Source of the DNA: Nitrospinota bacterium
GTDB lineage: Bacteria; Nitrospinota; Nitrospinia; JACRGO01
DNA: 12,429 nt
NCBI GenBank assembly: GCA_016212295.1
Contig: JACRGO010000125.1
Span: 1 to 12,429 of the forward strand
Reading direction: 5' to 3'
Within the stretch, counting starts at the first letter, position 1, and every line of letters begins with the position of its first letter. Positions 12,257-12,429 of this stretch are shown here, piece by piece. Under the pieces are notes generated by a model. The model had not been told where the DNA came from. It did not search any database and worked only from the letters and a program-made list of their open reading frames with translations. The position numbers and the translations under genes are program-made.

Positions 12257-12429
12257 ATGACCTACAACCGTTTCGAGGACCTGCCCGTCTGGCAAAAGGC
12301 CATGGAATTGGCCCAAATGGCCTATAACCTGACGGAGACCGCGCCTTTCAAAAAGAGTTACAGCCTGCGGGACCAATTGGAAAGGGCCGCCCTTTCCGTG
12401 TCCAATAACATCGCCGAGGGTTTTGAACG
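12257..12429 (+). CDS. Four-helix-bundle protein of the S23 / 23S rRNA intervening-sequence family (partial)
   Basis: The gene runs off the right edge after 57 codons. The visible N-terminus, FEDLPVWQKAMELAQMAYNL and then LRDQLERAALSVSNNIAEGF, is the unmistakable signature of the S23/IVP family (full length usually about 115-130 residues). These proteins were first found inside intervening sequences of 23S rRNA genes and are now known as widespread, often multicopy free-standing genes of unclear function; they form pentamers of four-helix bundles. A consensus AGGAGG (12246-12251) lies five bases before the ATG. Repeat element B lies immediately upstream, the same arrangement as for the HIRAN gene. 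No rRNA sequence is nearby, so it is a free-standing copy. Confidence 0.92.
   Translation, partial: MTYNRFEDLPVWQKAMELAQMAYNLTETAPFKKSYSLRDQLERAALSVSNNIAEGFE

Noticed and set aside
12257-12429. 23S rRNA intervening sequence
   Set aside because: The S23-type gene is present but no 23S rRNA sequence flanks it; it is a free-standing copy.

Overview
The window looks like chromosomal sequence of a Gram-negative (diderm) bacterium with mid-range GC content. It encodes a type IV pilus or type II secretion platform protein (PilC family), a PilS-like sensor kinase, a SPOR-domain envelope protein and a GatCA-type tRNA amidotransferase. Gene style and the many short intergenic palindromes resemble uncultured or deep-branching lineages near Nitrospinota, Nitrospirota or Desulfobacterota, but nothing here fixes the phylum and this is inference.

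Layout, left to right. (1) Bases 1-100 hold the end of a reading frame that resembles a transposase tail (possibly IS66-like), followed by a gene-poor stretch. (2) A minus-strand CBS-CBS-ACT-like protein (386-1009). (3) A stretch with a degraded-looking minus frame, then a minus-strand tRNA-Phe(GAA) with its own rho-independent terminator. (4) A plus-strand group: a very charged Lys/Glu-rich protein, gatC, a long hairpin repeat, gatA and a TauE/SafE permease. gatB is not present. (5) A 334-bp MITE-like element with perfect 42-bp internal inverted repeats (5437-5770). (6) A minus-strand SPOR protein facing away from pilC, with a shared promoter region between them. (7) pilC, a nested palindrome, then a six-helix PAS/HisKA/HATPase kinase of PilS/NtrB type. 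No pilR-like response regulator follows it. (8) A right-hand block of small accessory genes: a WYL-domain regulator, a HIRAN protein with a Tat-like N-terminus, and the start of an S23-type four-helix-bundle protein that runs off the window.

The protein genes are mostly recognisable families. The unusual content is between them. Many of the gene junctions carry a short-period, hairpin-forming repeat: a 9-10-bp class around gatC-gatA and after the SPOR gene, a NNNGAAC heptamer class between pilC and pilS, and an ATCTSAA heptamer class in front of the WYL, HIRAN and S23 genes. The HIRAN and S23 genes are each preceded by a near-identical 120-130-bp element with a conserved TATAAT, which could act as a portable promoter. 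A GC-rich palindrome also recurs three times, once directly over the gatA start codon. The best candidate for something undescribed is the WYL/HIRAN/S23 block with its repeated promoter-like elements.
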